A DNA stretch of 6,475 bases from Methanobacteriota archaeon (lineage in GTDB: Archaea > Thermoplasmatota > Thermoplasmata > RBG-16-68-12 > EA-27): positions 1 through 6,475 of the forward strand of contig JACQPO010000005.1 in NCBI GenBank assembly GCA_016207545.1, written 5' to 3'. The position numbers were made by a program, and so were the translations under genes. Shown here piece after piece: positions 5,362 through 6,475 of the stretch (position 1 is the first letter of the stretch; every line of letters starts with the position of its first letter). Below the pieces are notes generated by a model. It searched no databases. It saw only the letters and a list, made by a program, of their open reading frames with translations, and was not told the DNA's origin.

Positions 5362-6475
5362 GGAGGGTCATGTCGTACAGGGGCAGAGCCGCCGTTGGCG
5401 TCACCGTCCCCTCGCCGACGATGTAGTCCGCCCTCATGCCGTTCGCCTCGTGGCCCGGGACTGCGCAGATGTACCTCCCGCCTGCGTCTTCGCCAAACGT
5501 GTACGGCCCGACGAAGACCGTCCCTCCCGGAAAGATAATTTCGTCGTGCTTGACGTCGCTGTAAACGCCTTTCATCGTGAAATTGTGGGGCTGCGTCCCC
5601 ACATTATGTACCTCAAAGATGACGGTCTCGCCCCTTGCGATGCGCAGCGGATCCTGCGGCGGTTGGGGAGTAACGAACCACTCCCCGAGGTGAATGACGA
5701 TTACGGTGCCCAGCTCGATCGTCAGTTGGCCCACCATGCCGTTCGCGCGTGCCGTGGAATCTACGGGGCCGTAGGCGACAGGCGCCGCCGAGGCTTCGGT
5801 GATGTTGAACACGAGGTCAGCGGAGGAAAAGGGTGCAACCGTCACGTTCACATCGATCGGGGTGTCCACTCGGAAGTCATAGGACACAGAGTTGTTGTTC
5901 CAGATGCGGAGCCGAACCTCCGACCCGAAAGGATAGCGCACCGTGGCGGGACGAATGCTCCATGGAGCTGTCGCGTTGCCGCCAAACTGCCGAAGCTCGA
6001 CGGGCGTGAACGTCGGCTCTCGCACCGGCGGGCCATAAATGTTGTCACGTTCGCCTTGCCGGAATACATGGATTGTGGCGCGCATCCCGTAGTGCCCAAC
6101 GCCGCAAAACTCCGCGCATTGCGTGATGTATTCGCCGGGATCCTCCGCGCGAACCCATGCGATGTTGTCCCGTCCCGGAATTGCGTCGACCTTGACGCCA
6201 AGCTGGGGAAGGGCGAAGCCATGGATGACATCGGTCGATGTGATGACGAACTTCACGACGATGTCTTCCTGAAACCACACTTCTCCCGTCTGGTTCGTGC
6301 CGTCCTCATACTTGAAAATCCACCCAAACTGGAATCCCGTCACGTAGATTGTCGTGTCTTCCGGCGGGAACGTGTCCGTGTACAAGAGGACGGGGACGGA
6401 GATTGCGCGGATGATGATTAGGATAACCGTCGGCACGACGGTCCAGATGAGTTCGACCTTTCGGTTCCCGTGCGA
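5291..6475 (-). CDS. coxB: Cytochrome c oxidase subunit II with fused cupredoxin domains (5' end outside window)
   Basis: Electron-entry subunit of the oxidase (also CtaC). The frame is open to the right edge, where codons read HGNRKVELIWTVVPTVILI, the usual start of the second subunit II helix, so the N-terminus is cut off; 394 residues are visible (numbered from the edge). Domains in order: membrane helix (about 5-32); CuA domain (42-140) with all ligands H85, C120, E122, C124, H128 and M131 in CAEFCGVGHYGM; a cupredoxin-like domain (173-254) lacking most copper ligands; a complete type 1 copper domain (256-353) with H297 (QPHNF), C337, H342 and M347 (CAVPGHEANGM); and a C-terminal helix (365-388) with a basic end. 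Ordinary subunit II ends after CuA. The fused blue-copper domain probably passes electrons to CuA in place of cytochrome c. The gene converges on the unknown CxC gene with a 71-bp overlap. Confidence 0.95.
   Translation of the reverse strand, partial: SHGNRKVELIWTVVPTVILIIIRAISVPVLLYTDTFPPEDTTIYVTGFQFGWIFKYEDGTNQTGEVWFQEDIVVKFVITSTDVIHGFALPQLGVKVDAIPGRDNIAWVRAEDPGEYITQCAEFCGVGHYGMRATIHVFRQGERDNIYGPPVREPTFTPVELRQFGGNATAPWSIRPATVRYPFGSEVRLRIWNNNSVSYDFRVDTPIDVNVTVAPFSSADLVFNITEASAAPVAYGPVDSTARANGMVGQLTIELGTVIVIHLGEWFVTPQPPQDPLRIARGETVIFEVHNVGTQPHNFTMKGVYSDVKHDEIIFPGGTVFVGPYTFGEDAGGRYICAVPGHEANGMRADYIVGEGTVTPTAALPLYDMTLLTFAVGSVAIFVYVIHHARRRDD

Noticed and set aside
5312..6421. Long rightward open frame (369 codons) opposite coxB
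   Set aside because: It is the antisense of a gene with intact CuA and blue-copper ligands. Its translation is rich in Arg, His, Asp and Val with no membrane or domain pattern, typical of shadow frames in GC-rich DNA.

Overview
The window is a compact aerobic-respiration locus carrying the parts of a haem-copper (aa3-type) terminal oxidase and the two enzymes that convert haem B to haem A. The DNA is GC-rich. Signs of an archaeal host are BRE/TATA-like elements about 26 nt upstream of likely start codons (apparently leaderless genes), a strong GGAGGTGA ribosome-binding site, a half-size haem A synthase of the compact archaeal type, and a blue-copper domain on the oxidase with no cytochrome c in sight. 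A Thermoplasmata-like or other aerobic euryarchaeal lineage is my best guess, but the lineage is inferred and cannot be fixed from this window.

Layout from left to right: ctaB (haem O synthase) reads leftward. After a short divergent promoter region, a rightward cluster follows: coxC (subunit III), a small subunit IV gene, coxA (subunit I) and ctaA (compact haem A synthase). After another promoter-like element comes an unrecognised exported, membrane-anchored protein with a Cys-x-Cys motif. From the right edge, coxB (subunit II, 5' end outside the window) reads leftward and overlaps the end of the unknown gene tail-to-tail by 71 bp. There is no gene-free stretch longer than 300 bases. No RNA gene, CRISPR array, mobile element or substantial repeat was seen.

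The genes fit together as follows. CtaB and CtaA make haem A for subunit I. CoxA holds haem a and the haem a3/CuB centre, and its YSHPAV motif marks it as an A2-type oxygen reductase with D- and K-channel residues kept. CoxC and subunit IV complete the membrane core. CoxB holds the CuA centre.

The most unusual element is CoxB. After the CuA domain it carries a second cupredoxin-like domain that has lost most copper ligands, then a third with a full type 1 (blue) copper ligand set, and finally an extra C-terminal membrane helix. This looks like a copper counterpart of caa3 oxidases, in which a cytochrome c is fused to subunit II: here a blue-copper electron donor would be built into the oxidase. 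The exported CxC protein next to it is a candidate accessory or copper-handling factor, but that is only inference from context.
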